From contig NZ_CP095462.1 in the NCBI RefSeq assembly GCF_023022965.1, positions 496,001-560,000 on the forward strand: a DNA stretch of 64,000 bases. Direction: 5' to 3'. Positions 7,826-16,063 of the stretch are shown piece after piece. Made by a program: the position numbers and the translations under genes. The notes beneath the pieces are model-generated. The model saw only the letters and a list, made by a program, of their open reading frames with translations, did no database searches and was not told the origin of the DNA. Positions within the stretch are counted from its first letter, which is position 1. The number at the start of each line of letters is the position of its first letter. This DNA comes from Ectobacillus sp. JY-23. GTDB lineage: Bacteria; Bacillota; Bacilli; Bacillales; Bacillaceae_G.

Positions 7826-9429
7826 GTATGCACCACATCCTCCCATATTAATGCCTGTGGTAATTGCTTCCGAACAAGTCGATTAATTGCTGTTGTGTAA
7901 AAGAAGTTTTCACTAAAAAACTGTTGCGGCATATGCTCAGAAATGATTTGTCCGTCAAACAACATCACGCAGCAATCTGTGTACTTTGCGGCAAACTCCA
8001 CATCGTGTGTTGCCATCATGATGGTTGTTCCTTCCTTTTGCAACTGACTCAGCTGATTGGCAAGCTCTTCCTTCTTCTCTGGATCTAACCCTTTCGTCGG
8101 TTCATCTAAAATAAGAAGTTTTGGCCGTTGTAGTAACACACTGCAAATTGCAAGCAATTGCTGTTCACCGCCACTGCAATCATGCGGATGACGACGCTTT
8201 GTTCCTTCCATATGAAAACGAGACAACAATGCAGTGACAACCTCTTCGGGCTGTTTATAGCCAAGTTCTTGCGCTTGTAAGAACAGCTCTTCCCACACGG
8301 TATCCTGTGTAAAATGATAAGAAGGCTGTTGTGATACATAACCGATTTGCGCATCTGTTTTGTGAAGCTGCTTTCCTTCCCATAACAGCTTCCCGCGCCT
8401 AATGCTACGCAATCCTGCTAGTACAGTAAGAAGTGTTGACTTACCAGTCCCGTTTTTACCAACAAGACTTACCCATTCCCCTGTTTGAATGGCGAGAGAT
8501 AAGTTTTGCAAAATAAGCGCGCCGTTCTTTTCGTATTGAAAATAAATGCCTTTTGCTTCTAGTAAAACATTGCGTTTCTTCCTTTCATATACAGCAGACT
8601 GTACGGGTGTTAGATTTGGTAAGATTCGTTGTCCATCACGTACCGTCAGTGGTGGCACTGTCACTCCCCATTCTAAAAACAAACGCGGAATTTGTGGCAA
8701 ATATAGCCGAAGCTCATTGCGTTCCCATAAACGTGCCGTCACTTCTATAGGAGAGGCATCGTATAAAACACTTCCATTCTCCATAAATACAAGACGATCG
8801 GCAAGGGGTAATACCTCATCTAATCGATGCTCACTCATTATAATTGTTATACCAAGTTCTTCATGAATACGTTTCAGTAAAGTTAAAAACTCTTTTGCGG
8901 CGATCGGGTCAAGCTGTGCTGTGGGTTCATCCAGCAACAGTAGCCTCGGCTGCAGAATAAGAACCGCAGCTAAATTAACAAGTTGCTTTTGCCCACCAGA
9001 CAGCGTATGGACCGAACGATGAAGCAAATCCTGAAAGCCAAGAAAGCTAATCAACTCAGCAATCCGCTTTTGAATTGTACTCGTATCATACCCCAGATTT
9101 TCTAGTGAAAACGCCAACTCTTGTATCACAGTATCCATCACCAATTGATTTTCTGGATTTTGAAACACCATACCAATTTCTTGTGCAGATTGCATAGATG
9201 ACAATTCCTGCACGTGTTGTCCTTCGTACAACACTTCTCCACTGCATCGACCAATTGGCTGCAATTCCTTCTTTAGGTGACGCAACAACGTCGTTTTTCC
9301 TGAACCGGAACGCCCCGCTAATACAACAAATTGCCCCTTTGAAATCGCTAGCGACACAGAGGACAACGCCGGCTTAGTTTCATTTGGATATTGAAAAGTA
9401 AGATGTTTTATTTCTGCATACGCCACCAT
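7798..9429 (-). CDS. ECF transporter energizing subunit, two fused ABC ATPase domains
   Basis: A 543-residue protein carrying both ATPase halves in one chain. Domain 1 has Walker A GRSGSGKTT (about 39-47), Q-loop FQNPENQ, signature LSGGQKQ and LLLLDEPTAQLD. Domain 2 has Walker A GKNGTGKST (about 315), signature CSGGEQQ (about 418) and LLILDEPTKGLD. FQNPENQ is typical of ECF A subunits. Most ECF systems use two separate proteins or a homodimer, so this is the fused form. ATG 9427-9429 follows AAGGGAG. It overlaps the T gene by 22 bases and the S gene at its other end. Confidence 0.92.
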   Translation of the reverse strand: MVAYAEIKHLTFQYPNETKPALSSVSLAISKGQFVVLAGRSGSGKTTLLRHLKKELQPIGRCSGEVLYEGQHVQELSSMQSAQEIGMVFQNPENQLVMDTVIQELAFSLENLGYDTSTIQKRIAELISFLGFQDLLHRSVHTLSGGQKQLVNLAAVLILQPRLLLLDEPTAQLDPIAAKEFLTLLKRIHEELGITIIMSEHRLDEVLPLADRLVFMENGSVLYDASPIEVTARLWERNELRLYLPQIPRLFLEWGVTVPPLTVRDGQRILPNLTPVQSAVYERKKRNVLLEAKGIYFQYEKNGALILQNLSLAIQTGEWVSLVGKNGTGKSTLLTVLAGLRSIRRGKLLWEGKQLHKTDAQIGYVSQQPSYHFTQDTVWEELFLQAQELGYKQPEEVVTALLSRFHMEGTKRRHPHDCSGGEQQLLAICSVLLQRPKLLILDEPTKGLDPEKKEELANQLSQLQKEGTTIMMATHDVEFAAKYTDCCVMLFDGQIISEHMPQQFFSENFFYTTAINRLVRKQLPQALIWEDVVHTCPSTMLQS

Positions 9430-10265
9430 AGCCACTCCCTTCCTTCTATAACTAACGGTATACTCACATACAAGATGCACAGCATGTATGAAAGGATACC
9501 TATACCACGTAACATAAGCGATGGTAGCTTTGGATAGATGACCAAAACACCGATTCCTTGAGACGCAAGAACTACAGCACCAAGAAATAGTCCCAGTAAA
9601 ACTGCAAAAAGCCGGTAATCTCGATTGCTCATTCTGTAACGAATGTATGTACTTCGCTTTGTTGTCCCAAAACCTCTGGCGCTCATTGAGTCAGCAGTTT
9701 GCAGGGCCTCTTCCAAAGAACATACAAGAAGCACCGATAAAAGCTTCATTCCCTGTGATACCTTCGCTTTTATACCAACTCCCTTATGCTTATGCACGAG
9801 TTGAATTTGTCCAAGACGTCTCATAAACAGTGGTACAAATCGAATGGAAATCATAGTTAAGAGCGCTACTTTTGGGGAAACACGCGAAAATAAATATAAA
9901 AATTTATGACTCGACACAATTGTCTGATAAGATACAAAAGCAAAGGACACCGCCAAAAATGACAGTGCCATTGTATAGCCATACGTAATTGCCTCAAGTG
10001 TAACGGGATTATCTTGCACATAAAATAAAATCGTACTGCCGCGATGGGTAAACAGCGGATTCATCACTGCGATAAAAACCGCAATCACAAATGAACTGAA
10101 CAATAAAGGCTTCATCGTGGTGCCGTGTATATAATTTAATAGAGATAAAAGCAACACCATACTCAGTAAAATAAACGGATGCAAAAGTGTCATTGCTAAC
10201 ACGATAACTCCTATATAATAAGAAAATAAAACAGCCGGATGAAATTCCGCAAATGCGCTTCTCAT
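9408..10265 (-). CDS. ECF transporter T component (CbiQ family)
   Basis: A 285-residue protein with an N-terminal group of membrane helices, a cytosolic coupling region and a final helix pair. SMSARGFG near residue 200 contains the Ala-Arg-Gly motif by which ECF T subunits contact the ATPases. Its role is to link ATP hydrolysis to movement of the S component. Its ATG overlaps the lipoprotein stop (ATGA, 10262-10265), showing tight coupling. An in-frame ATG 10 codons upstream lies inside the lipoprotein gene and is not favoured. Confidence 0.9.
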   Translation of the reverse strand: MRSAFAEFHPAVLFSYYIGVIVLAMTLLHPFILLSMVLLLSLLNYIHGTTMKPLLFSSFVIAVFIAVMNPLFTHRGSTILFYVQDNPVTLEAITYGYTMALSFLAVSFAFVSYQTIVSSHKFLYLFSRVSPKVALLTMISIRFVPLFMRRLGQIQLVHKHKGVGIKAKVSQGMKLLSVLLVCSLEEALQTADSMSARGFGTTKRSTYIRYRMSNRDYRLFAVLLGLFLGAVVLASQGIGVLVIYPKLPSLMLRGIGILSYMLCILYVSIPLVIEGREWLWWRMQK

Positions 10266-10957
10266 GGGTTTTCTCCGTCCACTGTATATACCCATTCAAT
10301 CACATCACCAGTTTTTACTGCTGTTTTTCCAGCACCAGTTTTCGCTTGTACGCCATTTCGCTTGTAAATCCAGCCACTCAATGGCCCCTTATCTTTTTCA
10401 TATAAGTTGTTAATACCTTCTATATAAATAGAAGCACCTGCACCACTGTATTCCATTTGAATTCCTTTTTTCTTCACAGTTCGTGCCAAAACAGAAAATA
10501 CCGTATCGCCATTTTCCAGTTCCACTTCTGTTTTTCCTAAAATGGTATTACCAGCACCGCGAATGGTTAAAAATACGCTTTCCGCTTGTTTGACCGGTTC
10601 CGCTGGTTGTGGCGGCGGTAGAGTTGATGGTGTTGATGGTGTTGATTGTGTCGATGGCACCGAAGAACTAGATGGCGGCGGGCTTGCAGGTACAGGTTCT
10701 GGTTTGGAGGCTTTCGGTTTGACTGCTTCTTGTACCGGCGCATTACTTTGTTTACTTTCTTGTTTTGGCTCTTCAGGCTTTGCTTCCTCTGTTGGTTGTG
10801 CCTTTTGTTCCGCTGGTTGCTCTTGTACCTTAGGGCTTGCTTGTTCACTCACCTTCGGCTTTTCCTGCTTTATGTCTGTTTTCGTTTTTGTTTCCTCTTC
10901 ACCGTTACATCCCACCAAAGCAACAAATAAACCAAGCGTTATCATCCATTTGTACAT
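10262..10957 (-). CDS. DUF4430 lipoprotein, transcobalamin beta-domain-like
   Basis: A 231-residue lipoprotein. The signal MYKWMITLGLFVALVGC ends in lipobox LVGC, so it is anchored to the outer face of the membrane. A long Lys/Glu/Pro/Gln- then Ser/Pro-rich spacer (about 20-125) lifts a C-terminal DUF4430 domain (about 128-231). This contains GDTVFSVLARTVKKKG, YSGAGASIYIEGI and GPLSGWIYKRNG. DUF4430 is the fold of the C-terminal part of human intrinsic factor and transcobalamin. It is the second gene of the cobalamin-riboswitch operon and probably hands corrinoid to the S component. Confidence 0.88.
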   Translation of the reverse strand: MYKWMITLGLFVALVGCNGEEETKTKTDIKQEKPKVSEQASPKVQEQPAEQKAQPTEEAKPEEPKQESKQSNAPVQEAVKPKASKPEPVPASPPPSSSSVPSTQSTPSTPSTLPPPQPAEPVKQAESVFLTIRGAGNTILGKTEVELENGDTVFSVLARTVKKKGIQMEYSGAGASIYIEGINNLYEKDKGPLSGWIYKRNGVQAKTGAGKTAVKTGDVIEWVYTVDGENP

Positions 10958-10972
10958 AATATCACATCCTTT

Positions 10973-11001
10973 AAAAAGCAAGCAGGGGCATCTACGCCCC
11001 C
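10973..11001 (-). terminator. Intergenic hairpin, possible partial terminator inside the cobalamin operon
   Basis: GGGGC-ATCTAC-GCCCC lies just after the stop of the wall-anchored protein gene. On the minus strand TGCTTGC then TTTTT follows. It could reduce read-through so that the abundant surface protein is made in excess of the transporter, or protect the upstream message end. Confidence 0.5.
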
Positions 11002-11007
11002 GTCTCA

Positions 11008-12594
11008 TTATATAATTCTTCTCCAAACTAGAACTGCAGTCATAATAAGTATGAATCCTGCAGCTAGACTGGACCAAAATACTGTGTCAAGCAGTGCTGT
11101 ATCAGGAAGCGTTTGTTTGACTTCCCCTTTTACTGGTTCTGCTGTTTTCGTTTCGCTTGGTACAGGTTTAGTAACTGTTTCTGTCGGTACTGAAATTTCT
11201 GGTGTTTCTGGAATAGATGGTTGAGATGGCTCTGGTGTTGTTGGTTCACTTGGCGTTTCTGGTTCGTTAATTGGTTCACCGCTCCAATCGAAAATTGAGC
11301 CCTTTTCTTGTGTAAAGTACGTGTATTGTACTAACGCATACAGTGCTTGCTCAGATGAAAGCGCATCGCTTGCTTCACTTGTATGCTGCCATTTAAATCC
11401 ACCGTCTGTTTGTTGGAAGGTAACGAGATTTTCAATGACATTCGCTTCTTTCGTCCACTCCGCATCTGTAGGGTCAATATCCAGAATGGATAAAGCTGTA
11501 AGTACCAATGCAGTGCTGTTGGCATTTTGATCAAAGCCGCCATCCTTACCTTGCATACTTTGCAAAAGTTTTAAGGTTGTTTCTTGCGCTTTTGCTACTT
11601 CCGGCTTCTCACTATACGGTGCCAATGCAATCAGCATCATACTATTTGTATCCGCATCTGTGCCCCATCCACCTTCAGCTCGTTGCTGTGATAAGATTGC
11701 ATCTACAAGCTTCTCGCGGCTCCAAAATGCGCCAGCAGGAATATCATACTTTCTACTATCTAGTGCCAATAAAGCAGCGCTGTAAGCATAAACATCAGCA
11801 AGTGTTTGGTCATTGTATAACTTCTCAACTAAATTTTGATTTGCAAACTTTGTAGGGTCACTTCCAATAGCATTAATTGCCAAAATTGTTTTTGCTAATT
11901 TGCCGCCTTGCATTCTTTTATTTTGTACATTATCTTTTAATTGCTCTATGTAACTCGCTTTTACATCATCAGAGATTACTGCACCTGAGCGCAACAACCC
12001 AATGGCTTCCCACTCAGAATTGATACCGTCTCTTAATAGATAGGCAGCCGCATCGGCAATCGCTTTATTTGTATCTACTTCCCTTGGTGTAGTTCCTGGG
12101 TCTGGTGTTGTAGGCGGTTCCTTAACCGGCTCTAGTAAACTCAGATCGCATTCGCTGATTTTTTTTAACTGCTCCTTCAATGTATCAGTAGGCGCTGTAT
12201 TCCAATCTTCAATAAATCGCATGGCAATAATATCACCATTCTTTACTTGGTAACCACCTACTCCTACCATCGCCATTTCGTTATTTGTTTCCAGCGCCCA
12301 ATAGCTTTGCTTATACTTCTCACCAGCAACAAGACCGTCAATACCTGTTAGGTATAACGTTGTTCCTGTGCCACTGTACACCAGCTTATTCGGAAATACC
12401 TCGTTCAATACATCAAATGCTGTTGCACCTTCTTCAAACTCTACCTTCTTTGGACATAAAATTGCTCCGCGTTCTGAGTCTCCAACAACAACAAGCGTTG
12501 CTGTACGTCCCTCAGCAAACACCACGCCAATATTCGCAAACGTCGACACCACCATACATACGGTGAGGACGAATGCAGCAAGCCACTTCTTCAT
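11008..12594 (-). CDS. Wall-anchored transcobalamin-like protein: DUF4430, alpha/alpha repeats, LPDTA signal
   Basis: A 528-residue exported protein. A signal peptide (about 1-27, ending VFA) precedes a DUF4430 beta domain (about 30-115, with TAFDVLNEVFP, YSGTGTTLYLTGI and SYWALET). A Pro/Thr linker leads to an alpha/alpha-barrel of prenyltransferase-like repeats (about 155-440: LLRDGINSEWEAIGLLRSG, RAEGGWGTDADTNSMMLIAL, GKDGGFDQNANSTALVLTAL, QQTDGGFKW). A Pro/Thr/Glu spacer and TLPDTA, a hydrophobic helix and RR form a sortase signal. This is the domain set of intrinsic factor in reversed order. It is the first gene behind the cobalamin riboswitch, so corrinoid capture at the cell wall is inferred. 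ATG 12592-12594 follows AGGGGG. Confidence 0.9.
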   Translation of the reverse strand: MKKWLAAFVLTVCMVVSTFANIGVVFAEGRTATLVVVGDSERGAILCPKKVEFEEGATAFDVLNEVFPNKLVYSGTGTTLYLTGIDGLVAGEKYKQSYWALETNNEMAMVGVGGYQVKNGDIIAMRFIEDWNTAPTDTLKEQLKKISECDLSLLEPVKEPPTTPDPGTTPREVDTNKAIADAAAYLLRDGINSEWEAIGLLRSGAVISDDVKASYIEQLKDNVQNKRMQGGKLAKTILAINAIGSDPTKFANQNLVEKLYNDQTLADVYAYSAALLALDSRKYDIPAGAFWSREKLVDAILSQQRAEGGWGTDADTNSMMLIALAPYSEKPEVAKAQETTLKLLQSMQGKDGGFDQNANSTALVLTALSILDIDPTDAEWTKEANVIENLVTFQQTDGGFKWQHTSEASDALSSEQALYALVQYTYFTQEKGSIFDWSGEPINEPETPSEPTTPEPSQPSIPETPEISVPTETVTKPVPSETKTAEPVKGEVKQTLPDTALLDTVFWSSLAAGFILIMTAVLVWRRII

Positions 12595-12625
12595 ATCTAC
12601 TTCCCCCTTCATTTTTGAGCCCAAT

Positions 12626-12645
12626 AAAAAAAGCCCGTTACGGGC
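12626..12645 (-). terminator. Riboswitch-controlled terminator
   Basis: GCCCG-TAA-CGGGC followed on the minus strand by seven T residues, 31 bases before the first gene and downstream of the cobalamin aptamer. It is the expression platform for transcriptional attenuation: cobalamin-bound aptamer favours this hairpin. Confidence 0.85.
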
Positions 12646-12698
12646 GTGCGCAAGCATATATGTACTTACACAACACCTCCCTATTCCTCGTAGGATTT

Positions 12699-12868
12699 CG
12701 GTGCATCGTGCATAGGCAGGTCTCCTGGCTCGTGTGTCGTCAATTTTGTGCGCCTTCCCGGGTAACAGTGGCTTATGCACAAAATCTCTTCACTTACAGT
12801 GGCGGGACCGCGTCGGATTCACACCGACTTCCCTTTTAAACATAGCGAGCGCTCGCTCACTATGCACC
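12699..12868 (-). promoter_or_regulatory. Cobalamin riboswitch
   Basis: Read on the minus strand, the region has the class hallmarks in order. There is an outer helix (GGTGCATAG pairing with CTATGCAC), AAGGGAAGTCGGTGTGAATCC, CGGTCCCGCCACTGTAAGTG, AAGCCACTG, CCGGGAAGG and GAGCCAGGAGACCTGCC. These correspond to the AdoCbl-type aptamer with its B12-box. It lies between a good promoter and a T-rich terminator, so it should switch off the transport operon when cobalamin is plentiful. The rest of the stretch from 12595 to 13037 holds only that promoter and the start region of ybaK. Confidence 0.96.
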
Positions 12869-12901
12869 TATACTCGTCACAATATTCGAAATTATGATAC
12901 T

Positions 12902-12930
12902 ATTCTACTATGGAATTATGATTCTGTCGA
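12902..12930 (-). promoter_or_regulatory. Sigma-A-type promoter of the cobalamin-uptake operon
   Basis: On the minus strand TCGACA (-35), a 17-base spacer and TAGAAT (-10), each one base from consensus. The predicted transcript starts about 25 bases before the riboswitch outer helix. Confidence 0.7.
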
Positions 12931-13037
12931 CAATATTTCATAGTATCCCTCTAAAAGTTGTAACACATATAGGTAGGAATAGCTATATAAATCCGTTTAA
13001 AATTTTGTATACTGATACATGAAAGGTGTTGATACAT

Positions 13038-13508
13038 ATGGCGAGTAAAACCATCGCATGTCGGCTGCTAGATACGAAGAAAATTGCGTATACGCTCCAT
13101 GAATATGAATGGGATGAAAATAATTTAGATGCCAAGCATGTAGCGAATTTGGTAGGTCTGCCTTATGAACAGGTGTTTAAAACACTTGTACTAAAAGGCG
13201 ACAAAACAGGTGTTGTTATGACTTGCATTCCTGCTAATAGCGAGTTGAACATGAAAGCACTCTCATCCATCAGCGGCAACAAAAAGGTAGAAATGGTGCC
13301 GGTAAAAGACATACAGAGTCTAACCGGTTACATTCGTGGCGGTGTTTCCCCGCTTGGTGTTAAGAAAAGATATCCCTTGTATGTTGACAAGTCAGCTTCT
13401 GCATATGATACCATCAGCATTAGTGCAGGTAAACGCGGCTTGCAGATTTTCTTAAACGGTACGGAATTTATAGAAATAACCGATGCGAAAACAGCAGACT
13501 TGACTTAA
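13038..13508 (+). CDS. ybaK: YbaK/EbsC-type Cys-tRNA(Pro) deacylase
   Basis: A 156-residue protein of the YbaK/ProX-like editing family. It has the conserved KTLVLKGDK near 50, a lysine-rich middle and the GGVSPLGVKKRYPLYVDKSA stretch that marks the YbaK subgroup, followed by ISAGKRGLQIFL. The enzyme hydrolyses cysteine wrongly attached to tRNA-Pro in the cytosol. ATG 13038 follows AAAGGTG; an upstream GTG overlaps this site. It is divergent from the cobalamin operon and shares a perfect palindrome with the convergent ABC permease gene at its end. Confidence 0.92.
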   Translation: MASKTIACRLLDTKKIAYTLHEYEWDENNLDAKHVANLVGLPYEQVFKTLVLKGDKTGVVMTCIPANSELNMKALSSISGNKKVEMVPVKDIQSLTGYIRGGVSPLGVKKRYPLYVDKSASAYDTISISAGKRGLQIFLNGTEFIEITDAKTADLT

Positions 13509-13540
13509 AGAAGATGCTAGCTAGCATCTTCTTTAAGTCA
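13501..13540. terminator. 40-base perfect palindrome, shared bidirectional terminator
   Basis: The left arm TGACTTAAAGAAGATGCTAG (13501-13520) is followed directly by its exact reverse complement (13521-13540), with no spacer. It contains the stop codons of both convergent genes (TAA 13506-13508 plus strand, TGA 13538-13540 minus strand). A T-rich arm faces each direction, so it probably terminates both transcripts. Confidence 0.7.
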
Positions 13541-15193
13541 TCCTTGTACGTTGTCTAAGATCTTCTCCGCATCCACTTGTAAAGCCCGAATCATAATTGT
13601 ATTTGCAATACCATATACAAGTAGCAATATAAAAAACGTCAGCCCAATTCCTGCATGTAATATGAAATACAACCCCATTACAATGCCTACTGTTGCTGCG
13701 GCAATTAGGAAATTTACGAGCAAGTTCCATAGCAGCGTATAACGACCTTTAAACAATTTTTGCTCATTTTCCCAGTGTACATCCGCTGTTTTTGCATCCC
13801 ATCTCACACCAATCATATTGGTAAGCCATAAGCCGTTTAAACATAAAATGAGCCAAAGGGTCACGAATAATAGAGACACCTTTAAGAGCGCAACCATGAC
13901 AATGCCGAATAATGCTAAAATACTAACACTGACGAGCCACGATGCAAAAATTTTAGCAAATAAAATAGTTTGCGGTGCAATAGGCAAATAACGATTTACA
14001 AACCAACTGCTACCGTCCCTGGAAAAAGCGGTTATTGCAGTCACATTAGAGCTTAATAAAAACATACCAGCACAATAAGCAACACCAAGGACCAAACCTG
14101 CTTGATCAGGGTTCGTGACACTCCTCTTCATCCATTCTATACTACCGTTTTGTTGAAAGAACGCAAAGAAAAAAATGATTGGTGTCGTTAACCCCTGAAT
14201 GACGCAATTTAAAAAGAAAGCCGGTGTGCGCATTAAAATACGTAGCTCCTTTTTTACATACGTTAACCATTTAGATGTTTGCTTTACCTGTTTCACATAC
14301 GCAGCGTTACCTACGGTTTTACGCTTCACCACACCTCCGGAAAGACCAATAACTCCCTTTAAATAATATGTTTGTGCGGTTACATAGAATAGGCTAAAGG
14401 CCATCATTGAAATAACTATAAATATAAGCACATATAAAAGCCCCATGGCAGTGTTATATTGTGACAGCCCCGTCGCTGCGAAATATGTGGTAGGAAAATA
14501 CGTCGTCATACTTACTAATATCTCACCACTTCCACCAGTCAACAAGTTCTCCACCTGCTCTTGTGAAGCGCTACGATTATTCCATTGCATAAACACATTA
14601 ATACCTACTACAAAAAGAATTGAAAACAGCCCCACAATAAGGCGACCGCTGTCTTTGTTTTTGGAAAGGTTTGTAAAGCGCATCAATACCATAAGCAGCA
14701 GTGAGATAAGTACAAGTGGAATGATTGGAAAAATCGCATAAATAACAACACTATACAAGTAGTACACTATGCCTGCTCCGCTTAATACGCCGTATATGAC
14801 AAGAATTGGAATAACAAAGAACGAAGATAGCACATACTGCGTCAGCAACACTGTCAAAAACTTAGCTGTAACGATTTGTGAGGGCTGAAGCGGTAGTGGC
14901 AATAGATTTTCAATATCGTCTTCGTAATAAAACACTGTTAAGACGGAGGTGACGCTCGTAAGAAATACCCAAATACTTGCAACAGCGAGTCCGATACCAA
15001 GTAACGCTTTTTGTTGTCCATACTGTGCAAACACACCATAAACGCCATATGACATTGTACCAAAGAAGATAAAACCAACGCCCAACAGCATAACATATGA
15101 AAATAAATAGAGCGCAACTTTCTTTTTACTTGCAAACCACTCCGCATAACTCATTTTCAATAATACGTTTGTAAGTCGCCATATCTTATGCAT
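13538..15193 (-). CDS. ABC-2 type transporter permease (YthQ-like)
   Basis: A 551-residue membrane protein with about 12 hydrophobic segments and a cytosolic N-terminus. The segment YYEDDIENLLPLPLQPSQIVTAKF near 90 is typical of large Bacillus ABC-2 permeases of the YthQ type. Eight bases overlap the ATPase gene upstream, so the two form one exporter. Its substrate is unknown; relatives are often tied to membrane-protein handling or antibiotic resistance. The stop codon lies in a 40-base perfect palindrome. Confidence 0.85.
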   Translation of the reverse strand: MHKIWRLTNVLLKMSYAEWFASKKKVALYLFSYVMLLGVGFIFFGTMSYGVYGVFAQYGQQKALLGIGLAVASIWVFLTSVTSVLTVFYYEDDIENLLPLPLQPSQIVTAKFLTVLLTQYVLSSFFVIPILVIYGVLSGAGIVYYLYSVVIYAIFPIIPLVLISLLLMVLMRFTNLSKNKDSGRLIVGLFSILFVVGINVFMQWNNRSASQEQVENLLTGGSGEILVSMTTYFPTTYFAATGLSQYNTAMGLLYVLIFIVISMMAFSLFYVTAQTYYLKGVIGLSGGVVKRKTVGNAAYVKQVKQTSKWLTYVKKELRILMRTPAFFLNCVIQGLTTPIIFFFAFFQQNGSIEWMKRSVTNPDQAGLVLGVAYCAGMFLLSSNVTAITAFSRDGSSWFVNRYLPIAPQTILFAKIFASWLVSVSILALFGIVMVALLKVSLLFVTLWLILCLNGLWLTNMIGVRWDAKTADVHWENEQKLFKGRYTLLWNLLVNFLIAAATVGIVMGLYFILHAGIGLTFFILLLVYGIANTIMIRALQVDAEKILDNVQG

Positions 15194-15911
15194 GGTCAGT
15201 CATCTCCAAGAACATCTTTTCAAGTGATGCATCAGACTTAAAATGATCACGCATTTCTTGCAGATTACCACAAAACTGTAAATTCCCTTTGTTAATAATA
15301 CCAACTCGATCACAAAGCTTTTCAGCAACCTCTAGCACATGTGTCGAAAAGAAAACTGTCTTTCCTTTATCCGCGTGCTCGCGCATCATCTGTTTTAATA
15401 CGTATGCGGACTTTGGGTCTAATCCAGTTAACGGCTCATCTAAAATCCATACATCCGGCTCATGTAGCAGTACACCTATCATAATAATTTTTTGCCGCAT
15501 ACCATGTGAGTAAGTTTGAATTTGATCACCAAGTACATAAGATAAATCAAACTGTTTAGCCAACATTTCAATGCGATTTAAACGTAGCTTGCTCGGCACC
15601 TCATACATATCACCCATAAAATTTAGATACTCCATACCCTTTAGGCGTAAAAATAAATCGGGACTATCCGGTACATAGCCAAAGGTTTTCTTCGCAGCAA
15701 GCGGCTCCTCTTGTATGTTTTTCCCATTAATGAAGATAGCCCCCCTATCCGGTGCATGAATACCTGTCATCATTTTAATAGTTGTAGATTTTCCGGCACC
15801 GTTCGGGCCAAGGAAACCAAAAATTTGTCCGCTCGGAATGGTTAAACTCAGATCTCTCACTGCATACGAAGCACCTCCATAGCTCTTCGAAACATTATGA
15901 ATCTCAATCAT
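15186..15911 (-). CDS. ABC transporter ATP-binding protein (YthP-like)
   Basis: A 241-residue ATPase with Walker A GPNGAGKST (about 37), Q-loop FGYVPDSPDLF, signature YSHGMRQK, Walker B VWILDEPLTGLD and the switch histidine in FFSTHVLEV. It powers the ABC-2 permease encoded immediately downstream. GGGATGTGAAG precedes ATG. A possible promoter is at 15948-15976. Signature YSHGM rather than LSGGQ is usual for this exporter subgroup. Confidence 0.9.
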   Translation of the reverse strand: MIEIHNVSKSYGGASYAVRDLSLTIPSGQIFGFLGPNGAGKSTTIKMMTGIHAPDRGAIFINGKNIQEEPLAAKKTFGYVPDSPDLFLRLKGMEYLNFMGDMYEVPSKLRLNRIEMLAKQFDLSYVLGDQIQTYSHGMRQKIIMIGVLLHEPDVWILDEPLTGLDPKSAYVLKQMMREHADKGKTVFFSTHVLEVAEKLCDRVGIINKGNLQFCGNLQEMRDHFKSDASLEKMFLEMTDHA

Positions 15912-15947
15912 GTTTCTTCACATCCCTTCTATATGTCTATAAAATAT

Positions 15948-15976
15948 ATAATAATACAGACAGGAAAAAATTGTAA
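15948..15976 (-). promoter_or_regulatory. Possible promoter of the YthP/YthQ-like operon
   Basis: TTACAA, a 17-base spacer and TATTAT on the minus strand, with a short leader before the ATPase gene. The area is AT-rich, so the match is only suggestive. Confidence 0.4.
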
Positions 15977-16021
15977 TGTTTTTGTATTATCAAATATATC
16001 CTTTATCTGTTTACACGTATA

Positions 16022-16056
16022 AAAAATGAGCATTCGCAATTTTACGAATACTCATT
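16022..16056 (-). terminator. Terminator of the SGNH-like gene
   Basis: On the minus strand ATGAGTATTCG and CGAATGCTCAT pair with one mismatch and are followed by TTTTTT. It lies eight bases beyond the stop codon. Confidence 0.8.
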
Positions 16057-16063
16057 TTTATAT

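Noticed and set aside
10542-11015. Long plus-strand frame (157 codons) opposite the DUF4430 lipoprotein gene
   Set aside because: It is rich in Gly/Ser/Cys because it mirrors the low-complexity Pro/Glu/Lys linker; no ribosome site and no family signs.
12699-12868. T-box or other amino-acid leader
   Set aside because: The conserved elements match a cobalamin aptamer instead, and the operon is a corrinoid-type transporter.
12285-12943. Several plus-strand frames across the signal-peptide region and cobalamin riboswitch
   Set aside because: They lie opposite a real gene or inside a conserved structured RNA and have no ribosome sites.
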